Part shown: in pieces, positions 46,454 to 55,880 of the stretch
How the letters are laid out: each line of letters opens with the position of its first letter
Position numbering within the stretch: the first letter of the stretch is position 1
Translations under genes and position numbers: made by a program
Assembly: GCF_021405525.1 (NCBI RefSeq)
Contig: NZ_JAGQAG010000001.1
Coordinates: forward strand, 2,728,001 to 2,792,000
Length of the DNA: 64,000 nucleotides
DNA from: Ruegeria pomeroyi
Lineage (GTDB): Bacteria; Pseudomonadota; Alphaproteobacteria; Rhodobacterales; Rhodobacteraceae
Reading direction: 5' to 3'
The notes under the pieces: model-generated
What the model saw: the letters and a program-made list of their open reading frames with translations, nothing else
Databases searched by the model: none
What the model was told of the DNA's origin: nothing

Positions 46454-47098
46454 TCAGTTGCTCGCTGTGCGCTGACCATGCCGGTAGAACAGGTGCACCC
46501 CGATCTTGGCCGTCTGGGTGAACCGGCGGGCCCAGCTGGGGCGCACGGCGGTGGTGTGGTAATAGGTGGCCCCATCCGTCAGGCTTTCGGCGGCCCCGTC
46601 CATGGCCAGGCGCGCAACCTTGGCGACCCGCTCATAGGCCTGTTTCTCGGCGATGACTTCCTTGCGCCCGTCGCAGGTATAGGTGAACTGGCACTGATAC
46701 TTGCGCCCGGTTCCCTGACGAATGACACCGCAGGGCGTGTTCGGAAAGCGCTCGCTCTCGACCCTGTTCAGGATCACTTCGGCTACGGCAAACTGACCCT
46801 TCACGGTCTCGCCGCGCGCCTCGAAATACAGCGCCTCGGCCAGGCATTGCCATTGCTCTCCACCTTGGGCCCGGGGCTGTCCGTCGATCCAGGAACGCGA
46901 GAACGTCACCTCGGTCACCGGTGCGTCTTGTTCCGACTTCGGCATAAGAGCGCTGAGATAGTCGCGAAAGGTCCTAACCTCGCGATTGGCATCGCGCTGC
47001 GTTTCGGCTTTGAGGCCCTCGGGCCCCCGATCGGCAACAGCAAAATTGGGCAGCGTGACAGCAGCAGAAAGCAGCACTGTCAGAACAAATCGTTTCAT
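46454..47098 (-). CDS. Cell wall hydrolase, SleB-type
   Basis: 214 residues with a signal peptide (about 1-22). The catalytic core is the SleB/CwlJ fold: ALYFEARGE (with the catalytic Glu), FAVAEVILNRV and CQFTYTCDG. It should cut peptidoglycan as a lytic transglycosylase or amidase in the periplasm. It lies 160 bp downstream of the PPDK-like gene on the same strand, with a 14-bp palindrome in its upstream region. Confidence 0.9.
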   Translation of the reverse strand: MKRFVLTVLLSAAVTLPNFAVADRGPEGLKAETQRDANREVRTFRDYLSALMPKSEQDAPVTEVTFSRSWIDGQPRAQGGEQWQCLAEALYFEARGETVKGQFAVAEVILNRVESERFPNTPCGVIRQGTGRKYQCQFTYTCDGRKEVIAEKQAYERVAKVARLAMDGAAESLTDGATYYHTTAVRPSWARRFTQTAKIGVHLFYRHGQRTASN

Positions 47099-47186
47099 CT
47101 TCTTCCCCCAGATCAGGCATCACGCACCGGTACCTCCCCAGTCGGCGCAGACAGCCCATACTCCAGACGGGCGGAAAGATCTAGTT

Positions 47187-47201
47187 TTTGCAAATTTGCA
47201 A
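47187..47201. promoter_or_regulatory. Perfect 14-bp palindrome upstream of the SleB-type gene
   Basis: TTGCAAA-TTTGCAA (47188-47201) is fully symmetric and, with the preceding T, contains TTTGCAAA followed by a second TTTGCAA. TTTGCAAA is the half site reported for ScfR/RamB-type short-chain acyl-CoA regulators such as PccR of Rhodobacter sphaeroides. It lies 90 bases before the hydrolase start. The bound protein is inference. Confidence 0.5.
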
Positions 47202-47257
47202 GGGTTTTCTGGGGCTCACGTCCAGAAATGCAAGGCATACTACCCCACTCGAATCCA

Positions 47258-49822
47258 CTATATCTTGGCGCTCAACTCAGCCGAAACACCAAGTTTATCC
47301 GAAATCGCCAGCTGCGCGGCAGCCAGTCGCGCCACCGGAACCCTGAAGGGCGAACAGGACACATAGTCGAACCCCGCGGCCCGGCAAAAGGCGATTGATT
47401 CGGGGTTTCCGCCATGTTCTCCACAGACCGAAACGGTCACGCCGGGCTGACCACGGCGGCCCCGTTCGACCCCCAGTTTCAGCAATTCGCCCACCCCTTC
47501 CCGATCCAGAACGTGGAAGGGGTCCTCGGGAAACACGCCCTGGCGGACATAGGCCGACATGAACCGACCGGCATCGTCGCGCGACAGGCCATAGGTCATC
47601 TGGGTCAGGTCATTGGTGCCGAAACTAAGAAACGAGGCGCAGGCGGCGATCTCATCGGCGCGCAAACACGCGCGCGGGGTTTCCACCATGACGCCCAGGC
47701 GATAGTCGAACTCCTGCCCGCGCTCGGAGGCGACGGCGGCGGCAACCGCGTCGATGCGGGCCTTGACCAGCTCCACCTCGCGCTTGGCAGAGACAAGCGG
47801 GATCATCACCTCGGGCACGACAGGTTCGCCCTTGCGGCTGGCCTCGAGCGTCGCCTCGAAGATGGCGCGCGCCTGCATGTCATAGATCTCGGGCACGGTG
47901 ACCCCCAGCCGCACACCGCGCAGGCCCAGCATGGGGTTGTATTCGCTCATCGCCTCGACCCGGCGGGTCACGTCGCTGACCGGCAGGTCCAGCGCCTCGG
48001 CCAGTTCGCGCTGGCCGCTGCGGGTGGTGGGCAGGAATTCATGCAGTGGCGGGTCGAACAGGCGGATGCAGACCGGCTTGCCCTCCATGATGCGAAACAG
48101 CTGCACGAAATCCTGCCGCTGCATCGGCAGCAGCCGTTCCAGCACTGCCTTGCGCCCCGAGGGGGTCGCGGCAAAGATCATCTCGCGCATCACCGTCAAC
48201 CGGCCCGGTTCAAAGAACATGTGCTCGGTCCGGCACAGCCCGATGCCCTGCGCATCGAAATTGCGCGCGGCCTGGGCATCGGCGGGGGTGTCGGCATTGG
48301 CGCGGATGCCGATATCGCGTTCGGCATCGGCCCAGGCCATCAGGGTCTGGAAACTGTCATCCAGCGCCGCCTCCATCATCTCGGGTTCGCCCGCCAGCAC
48401 CTGGCCGGAACTGCCATCGATGGTCAGGATGTCACCGGTGCGGAACACCCGCCCGTCGGGCGCCTTGATCATGCGCGCCTTGGTCTGGAACTCCATGTCC
48501 GAGGCGCCCACGATACAGGGCAGGCCGAGGCCCCTCCCGATCACCGCCGCATGGCTCGTCATGCCACCCCGTTCGGTCAGCACCGCCACGGCCGCATGCA
48601 TGCCACGTACATCCTCGGGCGAGGTCTCGCGGCGCACCAGCACGCAAGGCTCGCCCCGCGCCGCACTCGCCTGCGCCTCGGCCGCGGTGAAAACGATCTT
48701 CCCGGTGGCCGCGCCCGGGCTGGCGGCAATACCGGTAGTCAGCACGTCGCGCTTTGCCTGCGGGTGCACCTGACGGTGCAACAACTCGTTCACCGAATGC
48801 GGGTCGATGCGCATCACCGCCTCTTGCTGCGGGATGATGCCATCCTCGGCCAGCCGTACCGCGATGCGCAGCGCCGCGCGGGCGCTGCGGGGCACGCGTA
48901 CCCCGTCCAGGATATGCACACGCCCGGATTCGATCACGAATTCGACCTGCATCTCCTCGCGCAGCTTTTCGCGCATCAGCGCCGCGTGCTGCTTGAGCGC
49001 GGCAAAGGCCTCGGGCGCCACATCCTCGAGCGAGACGCCGCGCGGGTCCTTTTCGAGATAGAGCGCCTCGGCCCCTGCCCCCAGCGCGTCGCGGCCCTGG
49101 CTCTGGCTCAGGTAGCGGCCGGTGATCTGTGGCAGGCCGGTGGCCGGTTCCACCAGTTGCAACACGCCCGAGCCGCATTCACCCTGGCCGAGGCCGGGGA
49201 TCATTTCCTGCACCACAAGGCCAAGCCCCGCATCGGCGGGCGCGCCCTTGGCCTGACGCAACAGCCGGGCCGAGGTGCCCTCCCACGCGCGCGCCATCGA
49301 GCGCAGCACGGCGGCCAGTTGCTCGCCCGGATCCTGGGGAAAGTTCTCGTCGGTCTCGTCTTCATAGGCGCGCAACGACTGGCGCAGCCCCTCGCGTCCG
49401 TCGGCCTCGATCTCGTCGAACACGTCCGGGTCCAGACGGGCCACGTGAATGGCGAAGGTCTGCACGAAGCGCAGGTAGAGCGCCGCCGCCGCCTCTGCCC
49501 CCATCCTGTCGCTCAGTTCAACGAAACGGGCATCGTTCATGCCGATATTCAGCACCGCACCGGGCCCACCCCAATCAGGGTCCTCGGAGCTGGGCCGCAC
49601 ACAGAGCAAAGCGGTCGGTTCGAACTGACCGACAATGGCCGCGATATCGGGCAGCTGGCCTTGCGCGATGTCATGCACCGCCGAAAAGGACAGCGCCACC
49701 GTCCGCGGCACCGGCAGGTCGAGGCGTACCAGACGTTGCAGGCATTTGGCGCGGCCGCCATGGGTGCCTGTTGCCACCGGTGCGGTGGCGGTGATCAGCG
49801 TGGTGTTCGGATTATTCTGCAC
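47258..49822 (-). CDS. Pyruvate,phosphate dikinase-like PEP-utilising enzyme with altered ATP-grasp
   Basis: 854 residues from a GTG at 49822 with GAGGGG upstream. The phospho-His domain is intact (GGMTSHAAVIGRGLGLPC, about residue 440), as is the C-terminal PEP-binding barrel (GTNDLTQMTYGLSRDD and the catalytic Cys in VCGEHGG). The N-terminal nucleotide domain is diverged: GGKGANL is replaced by GGRAKCL, the usual MPGMMDT is WGGPGAV, and the LQTR motif that carries an ATP-binding Gln reads LDGVR. True PPDK makes PEP from pyruvate, ATP and phosphate. Activity here may differ or have been lost. Confidence 0.85.
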   Translation of the reverse strand: MQNNPNTTLITATAPVATGTHGGRAKCLQRLVRLDLPVPRTVALSFSAVHDIAQGQLPDIAAIVGQFEPTALLCVRPSSEDPDWGGPGAVLNIGMNDARFVELSDRMGAEAAAALYLRFVQTFAIHVARLDPDVFDEIEADGREGLRQSLRAYEDETDENFPQDPGEQLAAVLRSMARAWEGTSARLLRQAKGAPADAGLGLVVQEMIPGLGQGECGSGVLQLVEPATGLPQITGRYLSQSQGRDALGAGAEALYLEKDPRGVSLEDVAPEAFAALKQHAALMREKLREEMQVEFVIESGRVHILDGVRVPRSARAALRIAVRLAEDGIIPQQEAVMRIDPHSVNELLHRQVHPQAKRDVLTTGIAASPGAATGKIVFTAAEAQASAARGEPCVLVRRETSPEDVRGMHAAVAVLTERGGMTSHAAVIGRGLGLPCIVGASDMEFQTKARMIKAPDGRVFRTGDILTIDGSSGQVLAGEPEMMEAALDDSFQTLMAWADAERDIGIRANADTPADAQAARNFDAQGIGLCRTEHMFFEPGRLTVMREMIFAATPSGRKAVLERLLPMQRQDFVQLFRIMEGKPVCIRLFDPPLHEFLPTTRSGQRELAEALDLPVSDVTRRVEAMSEYNPMLGLRGVRLGVTVPEIYDMQARAIFEATLEASRKGEPVVPEVMIPLVSAKREVELVKARIDAVAAAVASERGQEFDYRLGVMVETPRACLRADEIAACASFLSFGTNDLTQMTYGLSRDDAGRFMSAYVRQGVFPEDPFHVLDREGVGELLKLGVERGRRGQPGVTVSVCGEHGGNPESIAFCRAAGFDYVSCSPFRVPVARLAAAQLAISDKLGVSAELSAKI

Positions 49823-49911
49823 TGCGGCACCCCTCGTTTGCGTGCAGAATAAGGGCGTTTGAAGGCGGCGCAAGCGCCATGTGCGCGCAGCCGGTGCCAG
49901 CGGCTACGGGG

Positions 49912-49945
49912 CATATGAGTATTTAGAACCAGAAAGAAGCAGCAG
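49912..49945 (+). repeat. Degenerate third copy of the dispersed 3'-end element
   Basis: The string GAGTATTTAGAACCAGAAAG followed by AAGC (about 49917-49940) matches the tail of the elements at 34783 and 36061. The CCGGGGC hairpin part is missing (only ACGGGGC remains). It sits in the 195-bp gap between glyS and the PPDK-like gene. Confidence 0.5.
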
Positions 49946-50017
49946 CACCGGATCCCGGCAGACCGAGCGCCTGACGAGGCCCGATGCGCGCCACAAGGGG
50001 ATGGCGCGTCGGGTGCC

Positions 50018-52225
50018 TCAGCCGTCGATCCGCGTCAGATCGGCGACACTGGAACAGACCTTGCGGATATGGCTGAGCAGGTTCAGGCGGTTGCGGCGCA
50101 CCACCTGATTGTCGGAATTGATCTGCACCTCTTCGAAGAAGGCATCGACCGGCGCACGCAGGGCGGCCATGGCCGTCATCGCTGCGGCGAAATCCTCGAT
50201 CTTGAGCGCGGCGTCGATGGATGCCTCAGCCTGATCCAGCGCGGCAAACAGCGCCTTTTCGCTGTCGGCCTCGGCAAATTTGATATCGGCTCCAAAGGAG
50301 TATTCGACCCCGTCCTTTTCCTCGGCCTGGGTCAGGATGTTGTTGGCGCGCTTGAAGCCCTGCACCAGGTTCTCGCCATCCTCGGTGGCGATCACCGTGT
50401 TGAGCGCGCGGGCGCGTTTGACCAGCAGGTTGAGGTCGTCGTTGCCCTCCATCGCGATACAGGCGTCGATCACGTCGTGGCGGATGCCCTCGTCGCGCAG
50501 AAAGACCTTGAGCCGGTCATGGATGAAGGAAAGCAGGTCGGCGGAGAGATCGGGAACGTCCCCGGCCAGTGCCTCGAGCGCGTCCGCATCACCCAGCTTT
50601 TCCCTGATGGTCTCGAACGCGGCGCCGAACACGCCGTGATCGGCGATCTCTTCGATCAGGTCGCGCAATTCGGCCTCGCCATTGCTGGCGTGATACTTGT
50701 GGCGCAGCAACTGGGCGTCGATAGGTCGGTCCAGCGGTAGGCGCAGGTCGTTGGCCAGCACCAGCCGAATCACCCCCAGCGCAGCGCGTCGCAGAGCAAA
50801 AGGGTCTTTCGAGCCGGTAGGCTTCTCGTCAATGGCCCAAAAGCCGGTCAGCGTGTCGAGCTTGTCGGCCAGCGCCACGATGACCGAAAGCGGCGCGGTA
50901 GGTACGTCATCGGAGGGGCCGAGCGGCGAATAATGATCCTGCGCCACGGCTGCTATGGCCGCATCCTGACCCGAAGCTGCAACATAATAACGCCCCATAA
51001 GTCCCTGAAGTTCAGGGAATTCGAACACCATCTCCGAGCTCAGATCAGCCTTGGCCAGTGTCGCGGCCTGTTTGGCCTGCCCGGTATCGGCTCCGACCAT
51101 CGGTGCCAGATCACCCGCCAGCGCTGCGATGCGGCGGATACGGTCGCCCTGCGAACCGAGCTTGTTGTGGAAGGTCACGTTTTCAAGGGCCTCGGTCCAT
51201 GCCCCCATGCCCGTGTGCGCCACGCGCAAATCGTTGTCCCAGAAGAACTTGGCATCGGCCAGCCGAGCTGACAGCACCTTTTGGTTGCCCGCAAGTATGG
51301 TGGCGCCATTGTCCGCGGTCTCGCGGTTGGCGACGGTGACAAACCGTTCGATCCGGCCCGTCTTAGGGTTCCGGACCGAGAAGAATTTCTGATGCTCGCG
51401 CATCGAGGTTTGCAGCACCTCGGGCGGCAGGTCCAGAAATTCGGCCCCGATCTGGCCCATAAGCACGACGGGCCACTCGACCAGGCCGGCGACCTCAGCC
51501 AAAAGCCCCTTGTCCTCGACCAGTTCCAACCCGGCGGCAAAGGCCATGTTCTGGGCATCGTTCCAGATGTGCTCTGCCCGCTCGGTGGGGTCCAACACCA
51601 CGTGCGCGCGCTTGAGCTTCGCCTGGTAATCCTCGAAGGAAGTGACGGAAAACCGGGCCGGCGCCATGAAACGATGCCCAGTTGTGCGATCACCTGCCGT
51701 GATTCCGTCGACGTCGAGCGGTACCACCTGCGTATCGGCCTCGGTGGTCAGAATGCACAGGATCGATTGCAGGGGTCGCACCCAGCGCAAGGACCCAGCC
51801 CCCCATCGCATCGACTTGGGCCAAGGGAAATTGCGGATAGTGTCTTCCAAAACCTCGGCAACGATCGCTGCCGCCGGGCGGCCGGGTTTTTCGATGGTTG
51901 CAAAATAGACCGCACCTTTGGGCGTTTCGCGTTCTTCAAGCTGGTCGCGGTTGATCCCGGCACCGTGCAGGAACCCGTCTATTGCTTGTTCCGGCGCGCC
52001 TACCTTTGGACCCTTGCGCTCTTCGCGGAGCGCCGGACTTTCGGCCAGCAACCCCTCGATGGCCAACGTCAGACGGCGCGGCGTGGTCAACGCGGCGGCA
52101 TGGGCATAGGTTAGTCCGGCCTCGACCAGACCGTCGGTGATCCGCTTTTTCAGGTCCTCACCGGCACGCGCTTGCATACGGGCGGGGATCTCTTCGGAAA
52201 ACAGTTCGATCAGCAGGTCGGGCAT
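50018..52225 (-). CDS. glyS: Glycyl-tRNA synthetase beta subunit
   Basis: 735 residues. The N-terminus PDLLIELFSEEIPARMQ and the HD-like and anticodon-binding regions are typical of the bacterial beta subunit. With GlyQ it forms the alpha2-beta2 enzyme that charges tRNA-Gly. It is the last gene of the minus-strand cluster glyQ-fkbM-DUF6446-gltS-glyS, nine bases after gltS. Confidence 0.97.
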   Translation of the reverse strand: MPDLLIELFSEEIPARMQARAGEDLKKRITDGLVEAGLTYAHAAALTTPRRLTLAIEGLLAESPALREERKGPKVGAPEQAIDGFLHGAGINRDQLEERETPKGAVYFATIEKPGRPAAAIVAEVLEDTIRNFPWPKSMRWGAGSLRWVRPLQSILCILTTEADTQVVPLDVDGITAGDRTTGHRFMAPARFSVTSFEDYQAKLKRAHVVLDPTERAEHIWNDAQNMAFAAGLELVEDKGLLAEVAGLVEWPVVLMGQIGAEFLDLPPEVLQTSMREHQKFFSVRNPKTGRIERFVTVANRETADNGATILAGNQKVLSARLADAKFFWDNDLRVAHTGMGAWTEALENVTFHNKLGSQGDRIRRIAALAGDLAPMVGADTGQAKQAATLAKADLSSEMVFEFPELQGLMGRYYVAASGQDAAIAAVAQDHYSPLGPSDDVPTAPLSVIVALADKLDTLTGFWAIDEKPTGSKDPFALRRAALGVIRLVLANDLRLPLDRPIDAQLLRHKYHASNGEAELRDLIEEIADHGVFGAAFETIREKLGDADALEALAGDVPDLSADLLSFIHDRLKVFLRDEGIRHDVIDACIAMEGNDDLNLLVKRARALNTVIATEDGENLVQGFKRANNILTQAEEKDGVEYSFGADIKFAEADSEKALFAALDQAEASIDAALKIEDFAAAMTAMAALRAPVDAFFEEVQINSDNQVVRRNRLNLLSHIRKVCSSVADLTRIDG

Positions 52226-52234
52226 GGTCGGTCC

Positions 52235-53446
52235 TTAGAAATTGACGATCATCTGGATGACGACCGCATTGGCAATGTCCACAAAGAAGGCGGATACAAG
52301 GGGGAGCACGATAAAGGCAAGAGGCGACGGGCCATAGCGCTTGGTCACGGCCGTCATATTTGCAATCGCGGTGGGGGTTGCGCCCAGCGCAAAGCCACCG
52401 AACCCCGCCGCCAGCACCGCCGCGCGGTAACCGCCGCCCATGACCCGGAACAATACCAGCAGGATGAACCCCAGCGCAAACAGCGTCTGAGCGGCGATGA
52501 TCACCGCAAGCGCCAGGCCGGTCTCGGCGATGGTCCAGAGTTGCAGGCTCATCAGCGACATCGCCAGGAAGGCGCCCAGCGCGAATTCCGAGATCAGCGC
52601 CAGCGTGGGCGTGCGCGACACGCGCGGGGCACGCGGAAACAGGGCCGAGCGCAGGTTGCCCACCACGATGGCGGTCAGCAGGCAGGGCACGAAGAGCGGC
52701 AGTTTCAACCCCATCTGGTCGATGGTTTCGTGCAGTGCAAAGCCCAGCAGGATCGCCACGTTCAGCGTCAGAAGCACCCTCATCAGCGACTTGTGGTCGA
52801 TCCGGGGGGGCTCCTCGTCCATCTCGTTGGGCAGACCAACGGTCAGTTCCTCGTCCGGGCGGTTCGGGGTCAGGTTGCGGCTGTCGACCAGATAGGTGGC
52901 GATCGGGCCACCAATCAGCGCCGCGATCACCAGACCCAGCGTCGCCACCGCGACCCCCAGTTCTGTGGCGGCTGTCAGGCCGGTGACCCGTGCTACCTCG
53001 GGCGCCCAGGCGATGGCGGTGCCGTGTCCCCCGATCAGCGACGCCGAGCCGAACAGCACTCCCGCCTGCGGCGGAAAGCCGAACACCACCGCGCCCAGCA
53101 CCCCGATCACGTTCTGCGCCAGAATGGTCAGCAGGGTCAGCACCAAGAGGATCGCCAGCGGCTTGCCGCCCGCGATCAGATCGCCAAGCCGCGCGTTCAA
53201 CCCGATACCGGTAAAGAACAGAACCAGCAGGAAATCGCGCCCGGTCAGATCAAAGGCCAGTTCGATCCCGAACAGGGAATACAGCGCCAGCGCCACCAGC
53301 GAAGCCAGCAAGCCGCCCGTCACCGGTTCGGGGATGCTGAACCGCTCCAGAAACGGCAGCCGGTCATTGATACGTACACCGATCAGATAGACCGCCAGCC
53401 CCAAGGTCACGGTCATGAAGGCGGATATGTGCAGTGTCTCTGTCAC
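52235..53446 (-). CDS. gltS: Sodium/glutamate symporter GltS
   Basis: 403 residues with about eleven membrane helices in two inverted repeats and the pore-loop motifs GGHGTAIAWAP and AAGFGGFALGATPTAIANM. GltS takes up glutamate with sodium. It is wedged between DUF6446 and glyS inside a tRNA-synthetase cluster, an unusual place for a transporter. Ribosome-site spacing and short gaps suggest cotranscription with glyS. Confidence 0.94.
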   Translation of the reverse strand: MTETLHISAFMTVTLGLAVYLIGVRINDRLPFLERFSIPEPVTGGLLASLVALALYSLFGIELAFDLTGRDFLLVLFFTGIGLNARLGDLIAGGKPLAILLVLTLLTILAQNVIGVLGAVVFGFPPQAGVLFGSASLIGGHGTAIAWAPEVARVTGLTAATELGVAVATLGLVIAALIGGPIATYLVDSRNLTPNRPDEELTVGLPNEMDEEPPRIDHKSLMRVLLTLNVAILLGFALHETIDQMGLKLPLFVPCLLTAIVVGNLRSALFPRAPRVSRTPTLALISEFALGAFLAMSLMSLQLWTIAETGLALAVIIAAQTLFALGFILLVLFRVMGGGYRAAVLAAGFGGFALGATPTAIANMTAVTKRYGPSPLAFIVLPLVSAFFVDIANAVVIQMIVNF

Positions 53447-53464
53447 CGGTTTCCGCCTGTCGCT

Positions 53465-53989
53465 TCAGTTTTCGGGGCGCGGTGGACATTCCTCGCCCAC
53501 CACGGTGCCGTCATAGGCTTTTTGTCCGCAATTGTTGAGCGTATGCCAGACATAGCCACGCCCGTCCTCGGCCACGGTGACGATCCTGTCCACCCCATAG
53601 TGGATGTTCTTGGCCGCCAGATAGGCGCGCGCTGTCCCGGCTTTCAGCGCCGCGGCAATCGCCGTCGCGTCGTAGCAATCGAACCAGGCGGGTGCGGTCA
53701 AGGGTTCGGGCGCGTCGGCGGGTTCATAGCCTGCGCTCAGCGCATCGAGGGTCAGATCGGTGGTGAAACAGGCGCGGTAGCGAATGGGCGAGCTGTCGGC
53801 GTCGATGGCCTGAAACCCGTCATAGGCTATGGGTTGCGGTGCGCCACCGCCCAACGGCATCAACGCCACGTCCTGCCCCGGTCTGGCCGTGACCTCGTAG
53901 TAGAAGCCATAGACCTGAAGGTAGTACATCGCCGCGCCGGCGGCCGCACCGCAGAGCAGCAGCACAATGACCAAGACCTTGCCTGTCAT
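53465..53989 (-). CDS. DUF6446 family protein
   Basis: 174 residues with one N-terminal membrane anchor (about 4-24) and a periplasmic domain holding four Cys (ACFTTD, FDCYD, NNCGQ, EECPP) that could form two disulfides. The family is typically encoded between glyQ and glyS in Rhodobacterales, as here, without a described function. It is separated from gltS by 18 bases. Confidence 0.8.
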   Translation of the reverse strand: MTGKVLVIVLLLCGAAAGAAMYYLQVYGFYYEVTARPGQDVALMPLGGGAPQPIAYDGFQAIDADSSPIRYRACFTTDLTLDALSAGYEPADAPEPLTAPAWFDCYDATAIAAALKAGTARAYLAAKNIHYGVDRIVTVAEDGRGYVWHTLNNCGQKAYDGTVVGEECPPRPEN

Positions 53990-54021
53990 GGGTATCTCCG
54001 ATTGACCGCCTGGACCCGGCT

Positions 54022-54708
54022 TCAGATCCAGTCGAGATTGACCTTGCTGGTGGCGTATTTCTCCCCAATCCGCTCTTTCAGCGCCCGAAAGCGCGGGCGC
54101 AGGTCGGGAAACTTGCGTTCATGGGTTTCGACAAGGGTGACGCGGACCGGCGCGAACAGGTCGCGCTCTTCCATCGCTTCGAGTATGTCCAGTTCGGCCC
54201 CTTCGATATCCATCTTAAGCATGGCGATATCGCCGTGTGCGGCGACCAGCCCGGACAGGAAGGCGGGAAAGTCGATCATCTCGACCTCGATCACATTCTC
54301 AGCCTGGGTGCTGATGCCCCGCCCCCCGGGCAGTGTGGTGCTCATCACCGTATTCTTCTTGGGATCCTCGCCAAAGCTTTCGGCGCGCATCAGGCCGATA
54401 CTGCCCGCCGTCACCCCGGCGGCCTGATTGTGCAGATGCACATTCGCGGCATCGCCAAACCGACCTTCGAGCAGGGAAAAAGCATAGGGGTCAGGCTCGA
54501 AACAATGCACGGTTGCGCCGGTCGCGGACAGCACCTCGGTGACATCACCGACATTCGCGCCGCAGTCGATCGCCACGTCACCGGGCCGCAGCATGGCCGC
54601 GGCCCCGGCCATGAAACCTTCGCTTTGCGCCGTGCGGACATGGCGTTTCAACCGGCGCCGCGCCTTGCGCAGCTTCTCCTCATAGGCGTCGCGTGTTGCC
54701 TGATCCAT
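54022..54708 (-). CDS. FkbM family SAM-dependent methyltransferase
   Basis: 228 residues from the ATG at 54708; an ATG at 54747 would overlap the end of glyQ. The SAM-binding motif VAIDCGANVGDVTEVL, the acidic FEPDP after strand 2 and MLKMDIEGAELDILEAM mark the FkbM fold. Members O-methylate polysaccharides or secondary metabolites. A basic N-terminal helix (EKLRKARRRLKRHVR) may contact RNA or membrane. It lies 25 bases after glyQ. Confidence 0.9.
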   Translation of the reverse strand: MDQATRDAYEEKLRKARRRLKRHVRTAQSEGFMAGAAAMLRPGDVAIDCGANVGDVTEVLSATGATVHCFEPDPYAFSLLEGRFGDAANVHLHNQAAGVTAGSIGLMRAESFGEDPKKNTVMSTTLPGGRGISTQAENVIEVEMIDFPAFLSGLVAAHGDIAMLKMDIEGAELDILEAMEERDLFAPVRVTLVETHERKFPDLRPRFRALKERIGEKYATSKVNLDWI

Positions 54709-54733
54709 GGCGGTTGCCCCTGCCCTGTTGTCC

Positions 54734-55669
54734 TCAGGCCGTAGCATAGCCCCCGGCAGCGGTCTGCACAAACGCATCCGCGCATTGCTTGGCCAGCGCC
54801 CTCACCCGTCCGATATAGGCCTGCCGTTCGGTCACCGAGATCACGCCCCGCGCATCCAGCAGGTTGAAGATATGGCTGGCCTTGATGCACTGGTCGTAAG
54901 CCGGATGCGCCATCACGATGCGCTTGCCAGTCTTGGGGTCGTCATGGCTTTGCGCCAGGATCGCGGCGCATTCCGCCTCGGCCTCTTCGAAATGCCGCAG
55001 CAGCACCTCGGTATTGGCCACATCGAAATTCCAGCGCGCGTATTCTTCTTCGGTCTGCTTGAACACGTCGCCATAAGTCAGCGGAATCGGAGATTGCGGG
55101 TCGTTGAAGGGCATGTCCATCACATGGTCGATACCCAGCACATACATCGCCAGACGCTCCAGACCATAGGTCAGCTCGCCCGAGACGGGCTGGCAGTCAT
55201 GCCCGCCCACCTGCTGGAAATAGGTGAACTGGCTCACCTCCATACCGTCGCACCAGACTTCCCAACCCAAGCCCCATGCACCCAGCGTCGGGCTTTCCCA
55301 GTCATCCTCGACAAAACGGATATCATGGAGCGCCATGTCGATGCCGATCGCCTCCAGCGAACCGAGATACAGCTCTTGCAGATCGGGCGGGCTGGGTTTG
55401 ATCAGCACCTGGTACTGATAGTAATGCTGAAGCCGGTTCGGATTCTCGCCATAACGCCCGTCGGTCGGGCGGCGCGAGGGCTGCACATAGGCCGCGGCCC
55501 AGGGCGCACTGCCCAGCGCGCGCAGGGTGGTGGCAGGGTGGAACGTGCCCGCGCCCACCTCCATGTCATAGGGTTGCAGGATGGCACACCCCTTTGACGC
55601 CCAATAGGTCTGCAGCCGCAGGATAATCTCCTGGAACGAACGCGGAGTGATGGGGGTCGGATGGGTCAT
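54734..55669 (-). CDS. glyQ: Glycyl-tRNA synthetase alpha subunit
   Basis: 311 residues. The class II motif region [15 protein letters not shown], the [20 protein letters not shown] motif-2 loop (about residues 55-75) and the C-terminal helical domain are canonical. GlyQ carries the aminoacylation site and partners with GlyS, encoded 2.5 kb downstream in the same cluster. The stretch 55670-55880 upstream holds no other feature I can support. Confidence 0.97.
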   Translation of the reverse strand: MTHPTPITPRSFQEIILRLQTYWASKGCAILQPYDMEVGAGTFHPATTLRALGSAPWAAAYVQPSRRPTDGRYGENPNRLQHYYQYQVLIKPSPPDLQELYLGSLEAIGIDMALHDIRFVEDDWESPTLGAWGLGWEVWCDGMEVSQFTYFQQVGGHDCQPVSGELTYGLERLAMYVLGIDHVMDMPFNDPQSPIPLTYGDVFKQTEEEYARWNFDVANTEVLLRHFEEAEAECAAILAQSHDDPKTGKRIVMAHPAYDQCIKASHIFNLLDARGVISVTERQAYIGRVRALAKQCADAFVQTAAGGYATA

Positions 55670-55880
55670 GGCGGCCTCGGGCGCTGGATGGCGATAGGAT
55701 CGAGCCTTTCCTATGCAACCGCCCCCCCAGCGTCAACGGCGCATCTGCCCTGCCTCGGCACAGGCTGCTGCGCTGATATCGCCACACCCCACAGCACCGC
55801 GCGCCTGCCCCATGGCAATTGCCGCGATTTCCTGCATAACCTGCGCGGACGATACGTATTTGAAGGTACGAGACCCAACA

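Noticed and set aside
47414-49852. An 812-codon plus-strand frame opposite the PPDK-like gene
   Set aside because: Same low-complexity reverse-strand signature; no start signal or motif.
52172-54427. A 751-codon plus-strand frame opposite gltS, DUF6446 and fkbM
   Set aside because: It crosses three genuine genes and reads as basic/Gln-rich shadow sequence.
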